Assembly (NCBI GenBank): GCA_002728935.1 | Contig: PBWF01000032.1 | Location: forward strand, 16,718 to 23,788 | DNA from: Gammaproteobacteria bacterium | Lineage (GTDB): Bacteria > Pseudomonadota > Gammaproteobacteria > Pseudomonadales > Azotimanducaceae_A | Reading direction: 5' to 3' | Length of the DNA: 7,071 nucleotides | In this document: positions 6,992 through 7,071 of the stretch, piece after piece | Layout: the number at the start of each line of letters is the position of its first letter | Position numbering within the stretch: the stretch's first letter is position 1 | The notes under the pieces: model-generated | What the model saw: the letters and a program-made list of their open reading frames with translations, nothing else | Database searches by the model: none | Told to the model about the DNA's origin: nothing | Program-made: the position numbers and the translations under genes

Positions 6992-6993
6992 TG

Positions 6994-7071
6994 TCTACTG
7001 CTCCAGCTCGTTCACGAAAATTGTGAAGCTGGACAAGTAGTTAACGTATTTAAAATAAGAATATTGGTGGA
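6994..7071 (-). repeat. Right inverted terminal repeat / leader of integrase gene
   Basis: This is the inverted copy of 5292-5369, with differences at 7023, 7044 and 7062. Read on the minus strand, it starts with the same TCCACCA as the tRNA-Ala 3' end, passes through the same AT-rich stretch and hairpin, and ends two bases before the integrase ATG. The window ends at 7071, so the outer limit of identity is not known and the repeat may be longer. Confidence 0.95.
7002..7033 (-). promoter_or_regulatory. Leader hairpin overlapping the integrase Shine-Dalgarno
   Basis: This is the second copy of the TCCAGCT/AGCTGGA hairpin, with both arms unchanged from the left copy. The one difference nearby (7023) falls in the loop. 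The GGAG for the integrase overlaps the inner arm. A transcript entering from beyond 7071 would therefore be poorly translated unless the hairpin is opened. Confidence 0.5.

Larger units (their letters stand above)
5292..7071. mobile_element. Small tRNA-linked integrase element with long inverted terminal repeats (right boundary open)
   Basis: The element is bounded by two 78-base inverted copies (5292-5369 and 6994-7071) and contains only two convergent genes: a secreted small protein and a tyrosine recombinase. Association with a tRNA 3' end plus an integrase is established behaviour for genomic islands, but those normally carry direct repeats and an integrase that starts at or points to one end. 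Here the repeats are inverted and each supplies the 5' leader of one gene. The cargo gene is more AT-rich than the backbone and favours AGA/AGG arginine codons, consistent with acquisition by transfer. The window ends inside the right repeat, so the true end, the flanking DNA and any further genes cannot be seen. Confidence 0.75.

Noticed and set aside
6994..7071. Inverted end as an amplification or assembly chimera of the left end
   Set aside because: Three base differences between the copies, and an intact integrase start directly inside the right copy, argue for two real copies. The ending of the window within the repeat does mean the right edge should be confirmed with long reads.
5292..7071. 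Classical genomic island with direct attL/attR
   Set aside because: The only second copy of the tRNA 3' end in the window is inverted. A direct copy, if any, lies outside.
1..7071. CRISPR array or retron
   Set aside because: No regularly spaced short direct repeats, reverse transcriptase or Cas-like proteins are visible.

Overview
The window looks like a chromosomal piece of a gammaproteobacterium, probably a marine lineage not far from Pseudomonas and Cellvibrionales. The basis is the character of its HrpA, DusA and GltX proteins; this is family-level recognition, not a database search. Two parts can be separated: host backbone (1 to about 5298) and a small integrase-carrying element (about 5292 to 7071).

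Backbone. The window opens inside hrpA (C-terminal third, + strand, natural stop at 1095). A 209-base convergent gap follows. Then comes a leftward pair, dusA (tRNA-dihydrouridine synthase) and a TerB-like gene 16 bases downstream of it. Divergent from dusA is a rightward pair, gltX (glutamyl-tRNA synthetase) and a DinB/maleylpyruvate-isomerase-like TIGR03084-type gene, joined by a TAATG stop/start overlap. About 100 bases further on is a tRNA-Ala(GGC) gene with encoded CCA and the G3:U70 identity pair. This part is ordinary translation and RNA housekeeping.

Element. Directly at the tRNA 3' end begins a 78-base sequence (5292-5369) that recurs in inverted orientation at the very end of the window (6994-7071), with 75 of 78 positions identical and no gaps. 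Inside these long inverted repeats are only two genes, facing each other: a small secreted four-cysteine protein of unknown function (+) and a complete tyrosine recombinase (-). The secreted-protein ATG starts on the last base of the left repeat, and the integrase ATG lies two bases inside the right one. Each repeat therefore supplies the 5' leader and Shine-Dalgarno sequence of the gene next to it. In both copies that Shine-Dalgarno lies in the arm of a predicted hairpin.

This symmetrical layout is the main interest of the window: a tRNA 3' end, matching leaders, two convergent genes, a tyrosine recombinase, and an inverted rather than direct copy of the tRNA 3' terminus at the far end. It is not the usual tRNA-island layout with direct-repeat attL/attR. 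It suggests either an invertible two-gene module whose orientation decides which gene lies behind the tRNA promoter, or two leader-plus-gene cassettes inserted head to head. The window ends inside the repeat, so the right boundary cannot be seen.
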